Source of the DNA: Tyto alba
Lineage: Eukaryota; Chordata; Aves; Strigiformes; Tytonidae
NCBI RefSeq assembly: GCF_018691265.1
Contig: NW_024881296.1
Location: 2,143,779 to 2,207,778 of the forward strand
Length of the DNA stretch: 64,000 nucleotides
Direction of reading: 5' to 3'
Part shown: positions 63,150 through 64,000 of the stretch, piece by piece
How positions within the stretch are numbered: position 1 is the first letter of the stretch
Layout of the letters: every line of letters begins with the position of its first letter
Made by a program: the position numbers and the translations under genes
Notes under the pieces: model-generated
The model's database searches: none
What the model was told of the DNA's origin: nothing
The model's input: only the letters and a program-made list of their open reading frames with translations

Positions 63150-63410
63150 AGGGCCCTTAAAAACGTCATTTGTCACCGAGTAAATCCTGGATGTCTGGTT
63201 ACTTTCTGTGGGGAATGCTCTTTGCTGGGCTGCAGCTTGCCAGGGGTCAAATATGACAGAAATGAAGTGTTGCTAATAGTGATTGAAAAGGATTCCTACT
63301 GTTTGTGGCCGGTGCTGGTTATTAGAGAGGCCAAATTTGTGGGACAGAAAGCAGCAGGAGACAGTAAACTTTCCCTAAGACTTACTAAACTTTGAGTCAC
63401 CTCTGCTACC
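63150..63410 (+). repeat. Duplicated noncoding module, copy B
   Basis: Partner of 59445-59714 in the same orientation, 3.7 kb downstream. Shared landmarks in order are 'gagtaaatcc'/'cagtaaatcc', 'ggaatgctct', 'gtgttgctaat' with 'gtgattgaaaaggattcc' (63267-63296), 'gagacagtaaactttc' (63358-63373) and 'cacctctgct'. Overall identity is roughly three-quarters by eye, with small indels. Confidence 0.8.
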
Positions 63411-64000
63411 AGTGCCATTCTGTCAGACCTAGTTGGAGAAAACTGATATTATAATTACTAATCTCGGCGAGGGCCTAATGTGCAACCTGAGGCACTTCTC
63501 TGCCAGCCATATAATTATGGATGGGCTGGGGAGGCCTGGAGGCACTGCCGCTGCCCCCCGCCCCTAAAATGCAGGGCATTAGGTTACCGCTCTATCCAGG
63601 CTGCTGGGGACAGGTAAGCGAGCAGCAAAGTCGCTGGCCTGCAATGAGAGAAAATTATTATTGTCAAAACCGACTGCCTGCTATTAAAGGTTTGAATGTC
63701 ACCTCAAAAGAGCTCCTTTTCTGACCCTTAAGTGGTGGCGTCTAGCGGGCTGTTTGAAGCAGGATTCATCCCCCCTCTCAGGCAGCAAATATTGAGGGCT
63801 GAGAACATTTCTGTTTTGTTTTATTATTTCCTCCACCCCTTCCTCACCCTACTGTTTCTGCACCTGCTGGATTAAACTTTCACATAAAATCAGTTTTGGC
63901 TGGATATAATTTAACTTTATCCTCTACAGTCTCTTTTATACATTGTAAACACATTCCTTTAAACCCCAGGCACAGCTTATTATTAACAAGTACAGCGCTG
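63411..64000. other. Noncoding DNA with TAAT-rich segment
   Basis: No gene is recognised. 63440-63530 has 'attataattactaatctcgg' and 'ccatataattatgg', homeodomain-type sites next to module B. The 67-codon frame at 63521-63724 is unassignable. Confidence 0.45.

Noticed and set aside
1..64000. Search for CRISPR arrays, bacterial operons, tRNA and rRNA genes
   Set aside because: No regular spacer-repeat array, Shine-Dalgarno-linked gene chain, tRNA T-loop motif or rRNA sequence was seen; the window is vertebrate nuclear DNA.

Overview
The window reads as nuclear DNA from a bird. The evidence is a chicken-repeat-1 (CR1) LINE 3' end in the antisense direction (about 11084-11315), a probable second CR1 3' end (about 2600-2699), and a solo endogenous-retrovirus LTR of the avian ERVL type (32090-32566) that starts 'tgtcctggttgg', ends 'aaaccacaaca' and has near-matching 5-bp flanks. 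The DNA is AT-rich and unmethylated-looking CpG islands are absent. Homopolymers, old interspersed repeats and scattered hairpins are what one sees in an avian gene desert or a very large intron.

I find no protein-coding gene. None of the open reading frames could be assigned to a known cellular protein, and no convincing exon structure, tRNA or other RNA gene was seen. The longest frames (172, 150, 145 and 144 codons) are near the length that chance gives in 64 kb read in six frames at this base composition (my rough estimate, not a computed test). The only recognisable protein signatures belong to dead transposons: two separate relics of an L1/Tx1-clade reverse transcriptase, at 1-330 (minus strand) and 13999-14440 (plus strand). 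This clade is sparse in birds.

Layout. 1-4.9 kb: RT relic, a MIR-like SINE relic (about 455-590), a hairpin, a CR1 end and a poly-C tract. 5-11 kb: unremarkable AT-rich DNA with one copy of a short dispersed motif and a GTTT-rich microsatellite. 11-16 kb: antisense CR1, a diverged local duplication (12.5/13.0 kb), the second RT relic, and a CpG-richer block at 15.7-16.0 kb. 17-31 kb: poly-T tracts, hairpins, a MIR-like relic and two more dispersed-motif copies. 32 kb: the solo LTR with TATA box and polyadenylation signal. 33-57 kb: noncoding, with an ORF-dense patch at 35-36 kb, an old 52-bp tandem duplication, a purine-rich 25-bp tandem repeat, a T/C/A triple homopolymer and a 22-bp perfect palindrome. 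58-64 kb: the most interesting part, a pair of related modules of about 265 bp (59445-59714 and 63150-63410), same orientation, 3.7 kb apart, with deeply similar cores. Reading frame is not kept between them, so they look like duplicated noncoding (possibly regulatory) DNA or two copies of an uncatalogued old repeat.

No multi-gene system is visible. Several segments rich in TAATTA-type homeodomain sites (for example 44.64-44.86 kb and 63.44-63.53 kb) could be conserved enhancers; that is inference and needs cross-species alignment.
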